NCBI GenBank assembly: GCA_963842795.1
Contig: CAWJHV010000026.1
Location: 1 to 64,000 of the forward strand
DNA length: 64,000 nt
Source: WHSW01 sp963842795
GTDB taxonomy: Bacteria > Actinomycetota > Thermoleophilia > Solirubrobacterales > 70-9
Reading direction: 5' to 3'
Below are positions 9,476 through 17,985 of the stretch, in pieces (positions within the stretch are counted from its first letter, which is position 1; the number at the start of each line of letters is the position of its first letter). The position numbers were made by a program, and so were the translations under genes. Below the pieces are notes generated by a model that was given only the letters and a program-made list of their open reading frames with translations, was not told where the DNA came from and ran no database searches.

Positions 9476-9676
9476 ATGGGATGGCTCAGCCGGCTGGTGG
9501 ATCGGATCGACGCTCGGGTGGATCGCCCGGCGGATCAGAGCGTCTTGATCCACACCGATCGCGACGGCAGCGAGCGGATGGTGGACGCCCCGGCGGACCA
9601 GGAGGCGGCGGCGGGCGCGACCGTCCGACGCAAGCGCAGCAGGTCGCGACACCGACAGCGCCTGCTCGGCCGTTAG
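9476..9676 (+). CDS. Small basic protein of unknown function
   Basis: A 66-codon ORF encoding a protein with a basic, Arg-rich C-terminus (RRKRSRSRHRQR) and no recognised domain. Support for being real: a TTGACA-N17-CAGACT promoter ends 8 nt before the ATG, third codon positions are strongly G/C, and its stop interlocks with that of the convergent glycosyltransferase gene (4-bp overlap), the same arrangement as other convergent pairs here. It may bind nucleic acid or membranes, but that is only a composition-based guess. Confidence 0.5.
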   Translation: MGWLSRLVDRIDARVDRPADQSVLIHTDRDGSERMVDAPADQEAAAGATVRRKRSRSRHRQRLLGR

Positions 9677-10734
9677 CGCTCTTCGTCCGACCGGCGCTCG
9701 GGCCCGAGCGAATCCTCGATCAGCTCCCGGATCGCGGCGAAGTACTCGTCGTAGGTCCAGCCGCGGGCCCGCGCGCGGGCGGCCGTGGCGAGTCGCTCCG
9801 CCTCCTCGGGCGCGGCGAGCAGCGCCTCGATCGCCGCCCGCAGCGCGGCCGGGTCGGCGGGCGGCACCACCCGAGCCGTCTCCGCGCGCTCGATGTAGCC
9901 GTCCAGCGCCGGGACGTCGGTGGCGACCACGGGGGTGCCGGCGTCGGTCGCCTCCATCAGGCGGACGTGGCCGGCGCTCGGGGCGGCCGGGTCGAGGACG
10001 ATCGCGCAGACGGCCGCGGAGGCCAGGAGCCGATCGTGCTCGTCGAGCGGGATCTCGCTGAGGACGCGCGCGCGCCGGTCGCGGTTGAGCTCGGCGACCC
10101 GCTCCCGGTCGGCGGCTCCGCAGACGACGGTCAGCGGCCAGTCGGCTCCGCGAGCCGCGGTGAAGAGCGTCTCCCAGTCACACCAGGCCCGCCCTGAGGC
10201 GAGCACCCCGGCGCGCGCGCGGGGGGTCGGCTCTGGCGCCGAGCCGCTCGAGCGCGCCCAGCCGATCAGGCGCACGGGGGCGATGCCCGGTCCGAGCTCG
10301 GCCGCCCGGTGGCGCTGTTCTTCCGCGGTCAGCACCTGAGCGCCGGCGAGCGCCCGCCGCATGGTCGGGCCCAGGACCGCCACGTTCCAGGCGCGGTAGG
10401 CGAGCCGCCGCAGGCGGCGCCGGGGACGCCGTTCGATCAGCTCCAGGAGGACCACGGCGCGGCGGCGCCGCAACCACGCCTCGCAGAGGAGCAGGGTCAT
10501 GGTCCCGGGTTCGGCCGCGATCAGCGCCAGGCCGCGGGCCGTCCGGGCGTGGTGGAACGCCAGGAGGCCACGGAGCGCGGGCAGGCGGGTCGCCGCCGCG
10601 AGGAGCGGAGCCGGATAGGCCTCCGCGAGCGCCCGGTCGAGTGGTTCGAGCGGCGCGCCGACCATCTCGGCGTACCAATCCGACGCGAGCACCGAGGTCG
10701 CCTCGCCGTCGCCTCGGCTGGAGCTCGCCGCCAC
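9673..10734 (-). CDS. Glycosyltransferase-like protein (GT4-type donor domain)
   Basis: A 353-residue protein whose C-terminal half looks like a GT-B donor domain: PLTVVCGAADRERVAELN, then SAAVCAIVLDPAAPSAGHVRLMEATDAGTPVVATDVPAL, equivalent to the E-x7-E region with a divergent first position. The N-terminal half is Arg/Leu-rich and poorly conserved. It is a likely cytoplasmic glycosyltransferase of unknown specificity, more diverged than the others in this window. The GTG start is supported by a TAGGCT hexamer 6 nt upstream. It is divergent from tgt. Confidence 0.5.
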   Translation of the reverse strand: MAASSSRGDGEATSVLASDWYAEMVGAPLEPLDRALAEAYPAPLLAAATRLPALRGLLAFHHARTARGLALIAAEPGTMTLLLCEAWLRRRRAVVLLELIERRPRRRLRRLAYRAWNVAVLGPTMRRALAGAQVLTAEEQRHRAAELGPGIAPVRLIGWARSSGSAPEPTPRARAGVLASGRAWCDWETLFTAARGADWPLTVVCGAADRERVAELNRDRRARVLSEIPLDEHDRLLASAAVCAIVLDPAAPSAGHVRLMEATDAGTPVVATDVPALDGYIERAETARVVPPADPAALRAAIEALLAAPEEAERLATAARARARGWTYDEYFAAIRELIEDSLGPERRSDEER

Positions 10735-10740
10735 CGCGCC

Positions 10741-10746
10741 AGCCTA
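10741..10746 (-). promoter_or_regulatory. Putative -10 element for the glycosyltransferase gene (leaderless)
   Basis: TAGGCT on the minus strand, 6 nt before the GTG at 10734. Confidence 0.5.
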
Positions 10747-10787
10747 GCCACGGCACCGCGACCGGGAAGTAGTCAGGCTTCCGGGTC

Positions 10788-11993
10788 GTGCGCAGCGACC
10801 CGGAAAGGCTCGACTTCGAGATCACGGCGCGGGACGGGGTCGCCCGGACCGGGCGGCTTATCTGCGCGCACGGACCGGTCGAGACGCCGGCGTTCATCCC
10901 CCTGGCGACCCGGGGCGCGGTTCGCAGCCTCGACCTCGGCGACGTCGCCGGGCTCGGCTTCGAGCTCATCCTCGGCAACACCTTCCACCTCTTCATCTCG
11001 CCCGGGGCCGAGCGGATCGCCGGGCTCGGCGGCCTGCACCGGTTCATCGGCTGGGAGCGCGCGCTGATCACCGACTCGGGCGGCTTCCAGGTCTTCTCGC
11101 TCGCCCACGGCAACGTCGCGGACGAGATCAAGGGCCGTCGCGGCGGCTCGGGGTCGAGCGGCGGCGTGGTCGAGATCTCCGAGCGCGGGGTCGCCTTCCG
11201 GTCCTACCTCGACGGGTCCGAGCGGTTCATGGGCCCGGAGGAGTCGATGAGCGTCCAGGCCGCGCTCGGCTCCGACATCGCGCTCGCCTTCGACGAGTGC
11301 ACGCCGTATCACGCCGACCGCGAGTACACCGCCCGCTCGACCGAGCGCACGCACCGGTGGCTCGACCGCTGCCTCGCCTGGCACGCCGACCACGGGCCCC
11401 GGCGCCAGGCCGTGTTCGGGATCGTCCAGGGGGGCGTTCACGAGGTCCTTCGCCGCGAGTCCGCCGACGCGGTCTCGGGCGCCGGCGTCGACGGGCTCGC
11501 GATCGGCGGCACCCTCGGGCGCGACAAGCCCGAGATGCACGGGGTGCTCGAGATGACCCTTCCGATGCTGCCGTCCGAGCCGCCGAAGCACCTGCTCGGG
11601 ATCGGCGAGCCCGACGACCTGCTGCTCGGGATCGGGCTCGGGATCGACGTCTTCGACTGCGCCGTCCCCACCCGGCTCGCCCGCCACGGGATGGCGCTCG
11701 CGCCGCTGCCCGAGCGGCGCTTTCGCTACGACGTCGCCCGCCCCGCCCACGCGACCGACCCCGGGCCGCTGGTCGACGGCTGTCCCTGCGTGACCTGCGC
11801 CGCCAACGGCCGCGCCTACCTGCACTACCTGGCTCGCGCCGAGCCACCGACTGCGGCCCGCCTGCTCACCCTCCACAACCTCACCTTCCTCGAGCGCCTC
11901 ATGGCCGGCGCCCGCACCGCAATCAAGGCCCAGCGCTTCGGCGCCTACCGGACCGCCATCCTCGATGGTGCCCCACCGTGGGCGGCCGAGTAG
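10788..11993 (+). CDS. tgt: tRNA-guanine transglycosylase
   Basis: A 401-residue bacterial TGT, exchanging guanine-34 for preQ1 in tRNAs with GUN anticodons. Visible are Asp96 in ITDSGGFQVFSL, the preQ1 pocket GIVQGG and GLAIGG, the nucleophile Asp290 in DVFDCAVPTRLARHG, and the zinc site C332-x-C334-x2-C337 with His363. Residues 115-145 form a Gly/Ser-rich insertion-like stretch around KGRRGGSGSSGG. A weak CAGGCT hexamer lies 8 nt before the GTG. No queuosine-precursor genes are in this window. Convergent with the kinase operon, whose terminator lies just beyond. Confidence 0.5.
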   Translation: MRSDPERLDFEITARDGVARTGRLICAHGPVETPAFIPLATRGAVRSLDLGDVAGLGFELILGNTFHLFISPGAERIAGLGGLHRFIGWERALITDSGGFQVFSLAHGNVADEIKGRRGGSGSSGGVVEISERGVAFRSYLDGSERFMGPEESMSVQAALGSDIALAFDECTPYHADREYTARSTERTHRWLDRCLAWHADHGPRRQAVFGIVQGGVHEVLRRESADAVSGAGVDGLAIGGTLGRDKPEMHGVLEMTLPMLPSEPPKHLLGIGEPDDLLLGIGLGIDVFDCAVPTRLARHGMALAPLPERRFRYDVARPAHATDPGPLVDGCPCVTCAANGRAYLHYLARAEPPTAARLLTLHNLTFLERLMAGARTAIKAQRFGAYRTAILDGAPPWAAE

Positions 11994-12022
11994 ACGCCGC
12001 GCACGCCCGGACGCGGAAGCAC

Positions 12023-12051
12023 AAAAAAAAGTCCGCGGCGTAGCCGCGGAC
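12023..12051 (-). terminator. Rho-independent terminator of the kinase operon
   Basis: Read on the minus strand: a perfect 9-bp GC stem (GTCCGCGGC / GCCGCGGAC, positions 12051-12043 and 12039-12031), a 3-nt loop, then eight T residues (12030-12023). This is a textbook intrinsic terminator downstream of the kinase. The plus-strand side has no T-run, so it should act mainly on the minus-strand operon. Confidence 0.5.
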
Positions 12052-12069
12052 AATTGATTCGAGCGAGAG

Positions 12070-12117
12070 CGGAGGACGTGGCGCGAGTTATTCCGGAGGA
12101 CGTGGCGCGAGTTATTC
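12070..12117. repeat. Exact 24-bp tandem duplication spanning the kinase stop codon
   Basis: Positions 12070-12093 and 12094-12117 are identical. The unit contains the last Glu codon and TAA stop of the kinase, so the stop region is present twice. This looks like a recent slippage duplication with no effect on the protein. Confidence 0.5.
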
Positions 12118-13365
12118 AGTATTTCCCTCGACCAGATCCTTGATCGCCTGGATCTGGTCGTTCAGGTTGTCCTTGATCGTCTCGCCGATGCTCGTGTGCT
12201 GGCCCGCGTCGGTGAGCAGGAGCACGGCCCCGGCGATGATCGCGGCGAGGATCGCGATCAGCAGCAGGACGCCGATGGCGCGGAAGAAGCGGGACGCGCC
12301 GGAGCGCCGGCGGGGCGCCCGCGGGGCGGCGGTCGGGCGCGGCGAGGGTGCCGGGGGCGGGGCCGGCCGGGCCGGGAGGACGGGCTCGGGAGAGATCGGG
12401 GTCGGCGGGTCGACGTCCATGCGGCGGGTGGCCACGGTCCCGGCGCTCCCGGCGAGCATGTCCGTCGGCAGCTCGTCGGAGGCCGGCGCCGGCTCCTCGC
12501 CGCGCAGCCCGGCCTCCAGCGCCCGCGAGAGCTCGCGCGCCGACGAGTAGCGGGCCGAGGCGTCGCCCTCGAGCGAGCGCAGGACGGCGACCGAGAGCGT
12601 CTCGGGGACGTCGGGGTCGTAGGAGCTCGGCGGCAGCGCGCTCTCGTTCTCGCGCCGGTTGGCGAGCTCGGCGAGCGTCGATCCCTCCCACGGCAGCCGG
12701 CCGGTGAGCAGCTGGTAGAGGCAGACGCCGAGGGCGTAGACGTCGGCGGCCGGTGTGGCCTCCTCGCCCCGGGCCTGCTCGGGGGCCAGGTAGGCGGCGG
12801 TCCCGACCACCGAGCCGACCTGGGTCAGCCGCGTCTGCGCGCTGGCCCGGGCGATCCCGAAGTCTGTGAGCTTCACCGTCATCTCGCCGGTCGGAGGCTC
12901 GTGGGCGGAGCTGCCGCGCTGCCGCCGGCCCGCCGGCCCGCCGATCACCATCAGGTTCCCGGGCTTGACGTCACGGTGGATGATCCCCTGTCGGTGGGCG
13001 TACTCGAGCCCGGCGCACGACTGGATCCCGATCTCGACCGCCGCGTCGGCGCCGAGCCGGCCCTTGGTCTGCAGCAGCTGGGCGACCGACTTGCCCTCGA
13101 CGTACTCCATCACGATGTAGTGGCGGTAGTTGTCGACCCCGGTGTCGTAGACCTGAACGATGTTGGGGTGGATCAGCTTCGCGACCGCGAGTGCCTCGCG
13201 GCGGAAGCGGGCGACGAACTTGTCGTCGTCGGAGAGGTGCTCGGCGAGGATCTTGACCGCGACCGTGCGCTCGAGCACCCGGTCGGTGGCCTTGTAGACG
13301 GTCGACATACCGCCAGACCCGAGCCGGTCGCCGAGCTCGTAGCGCTCCGAGATCGTCGCGTTCAC
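12112..13365 (-). CDS. Membrane-anchored PknB-type Ser/Thr protein kinase without PASTA domains
   Basis: A 417-residue Hanks-type kinase. The catalytic domain has the glycine loop LGSGGMSTVYKA (16-26), ATP-binding Lys38, catalytic HRDVKPGN (Asp132), DFG at 168-170 and APEQARG. An unusual insert of about 20 Gly/Arg/Ser-rich residues separates the catalytic loop from DFG. A Pro-rich linker leads to one transmembrane segment near 362-384 and a short tail of about 33 residues, likely outside the cell. PASTA repeats are missing, so it probably does not sense peptidoglycan in the PknB way. The ATG overlaps the upstream lipoprotein gene by 4 bp, implying a sensor/partner relationship. Confidence 0.5.
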   Translation of the reverse strand: MNATISERYELGDRLGSGGMSTVYKATDRVLERTVAVKILAEHLSDDDKFVARFRREALAVAKLIHPNIVQVYDTGVDNYRHYIVMEYVEGKSVAQLLQTKGRLGADAAVEIGIQSCAGLEYAHRQGIIHRDVKPGNLMVIGGPAGRRQRGSSAHEPPTGEMTVKLTDFGIARASAQTRLTQVGSVVGTAAYLAPEQARGEEATPAADVYALGVCLYQLLTGRLPWEGSTLAELANRRENESALPPSSYDPDVPETLSVAVLRSLEGDASARYSSARELSRALEAGLRGEEPAPASDELPTDMLAGSAGTVATRRMDVDPPTPISPEPVLPARPAPPPAPSPRPTAAPRAPRRRSGASRFFRAIGVLLLIAILAAIIAGAVLLLTDAGQHTSIGETIKDNLNDQIQAIKDLVEGNTE

Positions 13366-13964
13366 TTCGCCCCCGAGCCTCCGCCCGCGCCGACGCCGCC
13401 GCTCGGCGGCGCGCCGCCGCCGGTATCCCCGCCACCGGTATCGCCCCCACCGGAGGGACCCTGATCACCCGTCGGCGGGCTCAGGTCCTCGTCGCTCGGT
13501 CCGGGGCTGCCGCTCGGGCTCTCGGTGCTCGTCGTCTCGTCCTGGGTCGTCGTCTCGTCCTCGGTCGTCGTCTCCTCGTCGGTCGTGGTCGAGGTGGTCT
13601 CCTCCGCGGTCGTGGTCGAGGTCGTCGTCTCGACCGTGCCGGTGTCCGTGGTCCCGGCCGGGACCTCCTCGCACTCGCCCGGCTTCGCGGCGAGCTCGTC
13701 GAGGCGTGCCGTGGCGCTCACGAGCGCGTCACGGACCTCGGTGTCGACGTCGGAGGGGAGGCCGTCGACCTGGTCCGCGATCTCCTCGGCCGTGCTCGGC
13801 ACCTGCTCGCAGGTGCCCGAGTCGACGTAGTTGTCCATCGTGTCGAGCAGCGCGAGCAGGGTCGCCGCGTCGTTCTCCGGGATCGTGCCGTCGTTGGAGC
13901 CGCAGCCCGCCAGCCCAAGTGCGAATAGGCACGCGAGCAGCGATATTCGGGTTCGCCCGCGCAT
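13362..13964 (-). CDS. Thr-rich lipoprotein coupled to the kinase
   Basis: A 200-residue secreted lipoprotein. The signal peptide RTRISLLACLFALGLAGC ends in a lipobox with Cys21. A helical domain of about 100 residues with two further cysteines follows (CEQVPSTAEEIADQVD, then ARLDELAAKPGECEEVP). Then comes a Thr/Glu/Ser low-complexity stretch made of TTT/EETTS units, ending in a Gly-rich tail GGGDTGGGDTGGG. The ATG was chosen because it begins directly at the signal peptide and has a TAGACT hexamer 7 nt upstream. The gene overlaps the kinase start by 4 bp. Function unknown; it could be an extracytoplasmic sensory partner, or a wall-spanning protein. Confidence 0.5.
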   Translation of the reverse strand: MRGRTRISLLACLFALGLAGCGSNDGTIPENDAATLLALLDTMDNYVDSGTCEQVPSTAEEIADQVDGLPSDVDTEVRDALVSATARLDELAAKPGECEEVPAGTTDTGTVETTTSTTTAEETTSTTTDEETTTEDETTTQDETTSTESPSGSPGPSDEDLSPPTGDQGPSGGGDTGGGDTGGGAPPSGGVGAGGGSGAK

Positions 13965-13971
13965 CGCGGCG

Positions 13972-13977
13972 AGTCTA
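13972..13977 (-). promoter_or_regulatory. Putative -10 element for the lipoprotein-kinase operon (leaderless)
   Basis: TAGACT on the minus strand, 7 nt before the ATG at 13964. Confidence 0.5.
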
Positions 13978-14005
13978 GACAGTGGTCTCGGCGGCTCACG
14001 GGGAA

Positions 14006-14758
14006 TCATTGCCCCACATACAGGCGCCGGGCGAGGTGCTCGGGCAGGTCGGTGGCGAGGATCGCGTCGGCCGCCCGGTCGATCTCGTAGGGGACCCGGT
14101 GGAAGGTCGCGTGCCAGGCGTCGGTGTCGAGCTCGAGCCACGCCGCGCGCGGATCGCCGTCGCGCGGCTGGCCGACGCTGCCGGGATTGATCAGCCAGCG
14201 GCCGCGCCGGATCTCGAGGCTGGTCCCGGCGGCCGCCTGGGCGCCGCGGGCATCGTCGGCGACCTCCGTCTCACCGGTCGCCTCGGCGAGCGCGAAGAAG
14301 AGCGCCACGTGCGAGTGGCCGATGAAGCTCACCCGCCGGGCCTGGGCTCGGATGCACTCGGCCGCCTGGTCGGGCCAGAGCACGTACTCCCAGATCGGAT
14401 CCCGCGGCGAGGCGTGGTAGAGGCCGACCTCCCGGCTCTCGTCGGCGGGGTCGAGGCCGGCGAGGAAATCGCGGGTGGTCGGGGACATCCGCTCGCGCGT
14501 CCAGCGGACCGCGGCGGCCGCGGCCGGGGAGAAGGTGGAGATGTCGAGCGCGTCGAGCGCAGCGAGGTCGTGGTTGCCGACCAGGCAGACGGAGCAGCGC
14601 TCCTGGACCAGGGCCGCGCACTCGTCGGGCTGGGCGCCGTAGCCGACGACGTCGCCGAGGCACCAGGTGAGCTCGACCTCGGCGGCGGCGATCTCGGCGA
14701 GCACCGCCTCGAGCGCCGGCAGGTTGGCGTGGATGTCGCTGAGCAGGGCGAGACGCAT
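14006..14758 (-). CDS. Calcineurin-like metallophosphoesterase (YfcE/MJ0936 type)
   Basis: A 250-residue dinuclear-metal phosphoesterase. The five family motifs are present: SDIHAN, LGDVVGYG, GNHD, the GHSH box (FIGHSHVALFF) and the final NPGSVGQPRDGDP. The domain fills the protein and there is no signal peptide, so it should be cytoplasmic. Such proteins cleave phosphodiesters or phosphoprotein/nucleotide substrates; the natural substrate is not predictable. It lies just upstream of the lipoprotein-kinase operon on the same strand, with 41 bp between, but the lipoprotein has its own putative -10. Confidence 0.5.
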   Translation of the reverse strand: MRLALLSDIHANLPALEAVLAEIAAAEVELTWCLGDVVGYGAQPDECAALVQERCSVCLVGNHDLAALDALDISTFSPAAAAAVRWTRERMSPTTRDFLAGLDPADESREVGLYHASPRDPIWEYVLWPDQAAECIRAQARRVSFIGHSHVALFFALAEATGETEVADDARGAQAAAGTSLEIRRGRWLINPGSVGQPRDGDPRAAWLELDTDAWHATFHRVPYEIDRAADAILATDLPEHLARRLYVGQ

Positions 14759-14814
14759 CTAGGGCCCGCCTCGATACACGAATCGGAGGGCGATCGGCGA
14801 CCTCGACGGCGGAC

Positions 14815-14820
14815 TATCGT
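14815..14820 (+). promoter_or_regulatory. Putative -10 element for the M48 protease (leaderless)
   Basis: TATCGT, 8 nt before the ATG at 14829. Confidence 0.5.
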
Positions 14821-14828
14821 AAGCGCGG

Positions 14829-16136
14829 ATGAGCTCGGCGGGGTTCAGACAGGCGGCTCAACGGCGCCTCGGCTCGGCTACCTCACGCTTGCCGCGCTCG
14901 ACCGCGGCCCGAATCGGCGGCGCGGCCGTGGCGATGATCATCGTCGCCGAGGCGGCGGTGTGGCTGCTCGGGCCGCGCGAGCAGCCTCCGGACCCGGTTC
15001 CGGTGGCGGAGAGTGACTACTTCAGCCGCGCCGAGCTCGACCGAGCCGGCGCGTACCGCGATGGGCAGCGGCTGCTGCTGATCGCCGGGATCGTGGCCGA
15101 GGCCGCGGTCCTGGTCGCGGTCGCGTTCGGGCGTCCCGCCCGTTTGCGCGGGGTGCTCGACCGGCTCGCCAGCCGTCCGCTGCTCGGCGCCGCAGCCGCG
15201 GGAGCCGGCGTGGCGGTGCTGACCTCGGTCGCGACCCTGCCGATCAACCTCGCCTCGCACGAGCGCGCGGTCGACGCCGGCCTCTCGACCCAGTCGCTGG
15301 GCTCGTGGCTGTGGGACGTGGCCCGCGCGGCCGGAATCACGGCGCTGATCACCGCGGGAGGCGCGGTGCTGCTGCTGGCGCTGATCCGGCGCTTCCCGCG
15401 CCGCTGGTGGCTGCCGGGAGCCGCGGTCGCCACCGGTCTGGCCGTGGTCTTCGTCTGGATCGCGCCCGTGGTCCTGTCGCCGATCTTCAACCGCTTCGAG
15501 GAGCTTCCACAGGGCAGCCGGGCACGCTCCGACGTGCTCGAGCTCGGGCGCGAGGCCGGGGTGGACATCGGCCACGTCTACCGCGTCGACGCCAGCCGCA
15601 GGGGGACCGCGCTCAACGCCTACGTGGACGGCATCGGCTCGACCAAGCGCGTCGTCCTCTACGACAACCTGCTCGACCGCGCCGCCCGGCCCGAGCTGCG
15701 CTCCGTGGTCGCCCACGAGCTCGGCCACGTCGCCCACGACGACATCCGCCGGGGGATCCTCTACGTCGCCCTGGTCGCCCCCCTGGGGCTGCTCTTCGCC
15801 CGCGAGGTCGCGCTCGCGATCGCTCGCCGGTCGGGCGCCGACCCGGCGAGCCCGGCGGCTGTGCCGGGCTACATCCTCGCCCTGGCGCTGACCTCGTTCG
15901 TGCTCAACGTGCCCGGCAACCAGCTCTCGCGCGAGATCGAGGCGAGCGCCGACGAGTTCGCGCTGGAGCTCACCCACGACCCCCAGGCGCTGGCTGACGT
16001 CCAGGTCAAGCTCGCGCGCACGAACCTCTCCGACCCCGACCCGCCGGCCGTCTACAGCGTCCTCTTCGGCACCCACCCGTCCACGGTCGAGCGGATCGGC
16101 GCGGCCCTGGCGTACGAGGAGGAGCGCCCGAACTAG
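14829..16136 (+). CDS. Ste24-like M48 family zinc metalloprotease, integral membrane
   Basis: A 435-residue membrane protease. Several transmembrane helices (about residues 30-50, 80-100, 115-140, 165-190 and 200-220) precede the catalytic region. The zinc motif HELGH is at 296-300 (VVAHELGHVAHDDI), with a third ligand Glu in EIEASADEFALELT and further helices between. The order matches CAAX-prenyl-protease-like Ste24 proteins more than the shorter HtpX. The role in bacteria is probably membrane-protein quality control or processing. The ATG has a TATCGT hexamer 8 nt upstream. It appears to be monocistronic. Confidence 0.5.
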   Translation: MSSAGFRQAAQRRLGSATSRLPRSTAARIGGAAVAMIIVAEAAVWLLGPREQPPDPVPVAESDYFSRAELDRAGAYRDGQRLLLIAGIVAEAAVLVAVAFGRPARLRGVLDRLASRPLLGAAAAGAGVAVLTSVATLPINLASHERAVDAGLSTQSLGSWLWDVARAAGITALITAGGAVLLLALIRRFPRRWWLPGAAVATGLAVVFVWIAPVVLSPIFNRFEELPQGSRARSDVLELGREAGVDIGHVYRVDASRRGTALNAYVDGIGSTKRVVLYDNLLDRAARPELRSVVAHELGHVAHDDIRRGILYVALVAPLGLLFAREVALAIARRSGADPASPAAVPGYILALALTSFVLNVPGNQLSREIEASADEFALELTHDPQALADVQVKLARTNLSDPDPPAVYSVLFGTHPSTVERIGAALAYEEERPN

Positions 16137-16140
16137 ATGA

Positions 16141-16174
16141 CTGATTCCGAATCAGCGTGTGCCCGGGGGCGCAC
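16141..16174 (+). terminator. Possible terminator hairpins after the M48 protease
   Basis: Two adjacent hairpins follow the stop: CTGATT-CCG-AATCAG (16141-16155), then GTGTGCCC-GG-GGGCGCAC (16157-16174, one mismatch). There is no T-run, so function as a terminator is only plausible. The rest of 16175-16300 shows nothing recognisable. Confidence 0.5.
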
Positions 16175-16300
16175 GGGACCGAGCCGGGCGTGGCCGGCGG
16201 GCGAAGGCCATGCCGGTGGGCATGGGCGAGTCCCGACGGGCGCGATCCGGCGACGGTATCCGTGCGTCATCCGGGTGCGCGGAGATTGGGAATCATTCAT

Positions 16301-17909
16301 CTAGACGCCGCGCTGGCGGAGGAGGAAGCCGAAGGTCCTCAGCAGCAGCCTGACGTCGCCCCAGAGCGACCAGTTGGCGACGTAGAGGTAGTCGAGCTTC
16401 ACCATCTCGCTCAGCGGGACCCGCCGCGACGAGCCGAGCACCTGCCAGTGCCCGGTCATCCCCGGGGGTACGTCGAGGCGCCGCCTGTACCAGCCCTCGA
16501 TCCGGCGGTCCTCCTCCGGGATCAGCGGCCGCGGGCCGACCAGCGACATGTCGCCGCGCAGGACGTTGAGCAGCTGCGGCAGCTCGTCGATCTGCCAGGC
16601 CCGTATCAGGCGCCCGACCCGCGTGACCCGGGGGTCGCCGGGGATCTTGAACAGGCCCGCGGCGCCCTCGTTGAGGTGCTCGAGCTCGACCTTTCGCTCG
16701 TCGGCGCCCTCGACCATGCTGCGGAACTTGAGCATCTCGAACTCGGTGCCGTGGCGGCCGATCCGCCGCTGGCGGAAGAGGACGGGCCCGGGCGTGTCGA
16801 GCCTGATCGCGATCGCGACGGCGATCAACAGGGGGGAGAGGAGCGCGAGCGCCGCACCGGCGGCGGCGACGTCGAGGGCGCGCTTGATCGCCGCCGACGA
16901 GCGCCCGATCTCGAACCGGCGCATCCCCAGCAGGGTGATCCCGTGCAGATGGTCGAGCTCGACCGACGAGCCCGCGACTCGCGAGGCGTCCGGGAAGACG
17001 CTGACCTTGACCCCGAGCGCCTTCAGCTCGCGGATCACGAACAGCAGCGCGTCGCGGCCCGGCGTGGCGGTGGCGAGGATCACCCGGTCGATCCGGTGCA
17101 CCTCGAGGATCTCGGCGAGGTCGGGCGGCAACTCGGTCCGTCCGTCCTCACCGCCGTCCGCCGTCTCGACCGCCGGGACGACGCCGACCAGCTCCGCCTT
17201 CACCGAGGGGCTGAGCACGAGCTTCTCCCGGACGAACGCCCCGGCGGCGCGGTCGCCGACCAGCAGGCAGCGCTCGGCCGGGACCAGCCAGCCGGCGAAG
17301 ACACGCGCGAGCGCCCGCAGGCAGACGAGCATCACGAACATGCAGGACCCAGGCGCCGAGCACCTGCTGGCGCCCGAGCGTGCCGTCGACGACCGTCCCG
17401 TCGAGGAGCCAGAGGACGAGCACGGTCACGGTCGCGAGCCCGAACAGCGCCGGGACCTCGTCGAGGGTGCTCTTGTGGAGCACGTGCTGATCGCGGTCGT
17501 AGAGCCCGATCGCCTTCACGGCGACCACCAGGGCGATCGGGATCGCGATCGCCGCGGGGCGTGGCTGGTCGTCGCCGAGGAGGACGACGGCGAGGGCGAG
17601 GGCCAGCGCGACCGCGAGCACGTCGGCGGCCGCGAGGGCGCGGCGGAAGGTCGCGTCGCGGCGCCAGATGACCCGCCAGCGGGCACCCTCGGCTCCGTTC
17701 GAGCGCGCCCGCGTCGCGCCGGAGGGCTCGAGCCCGATCGCGGACGGGATCGGCTCGAATCCACCCCGGAAGGAGGCGACGGCGCCTGATTCGATCGATT
17801 CAGGAGTCACTCGGCCGGCAACCCCCTTCGGCGTCCACGTGAGCCAATTGACCGTCTCCTCCCCAAACCCCTTCGTGTCGTGGCTCCGGGCATCGCCGCG
17901 AGAAGCCAC
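16301..17909 (-). pseudogene. Polyprenyl-phosphate sugar-1-phosphate transferase (priming enzyme), one frameshift
   Basis: A polyprenyl glycosylphosphotransferase (WbaP/WcaJ/CpsE type) that would load the first sugar phosphate onto undecaprenyl phosphate. The N-terminal frame (17909 to about 17343) encodes a ~75-residue leader and helices such as LAAADVLAVALALALAVVLL. The second frame (about 17341 to 16301) has a Rossmann-like CLLVGDRAAGAF region and the catalytic domain: IKRALDVAAAGAALALLSP, FRQRRIGRHGTEFEMLKFRSM, DELPQLLNVLRGDMSLVGPRP and PPGMTGHWQV. Removing one base (C on the coding strand, position 17342) restores GAWVLMFVMLVCLRALAR, a continuous helix. A consensus error is the simplest explanation, but a true mutation would block glycan initiation. 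Confidence 0.5.
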
Positions 17910-17985
17910 CCTGAACCCGGCCGAGGACCCTAAGGACCCCGGGCTCAGGTTTCAAGTGACAACCGTCGCTAGCGTCGGCGCGGGC

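Noticed and set aside
13465..13674. GTC-rich periodic DNA considered as a CRISPR or tandem-repeat array
   Set aside because: It is the coding sequence of the Thr/Glu-rich stalk of the lipoprotein. There is no regular repeat-spacer structure, and nothing CRISPR-like exists elsewhere in the window.
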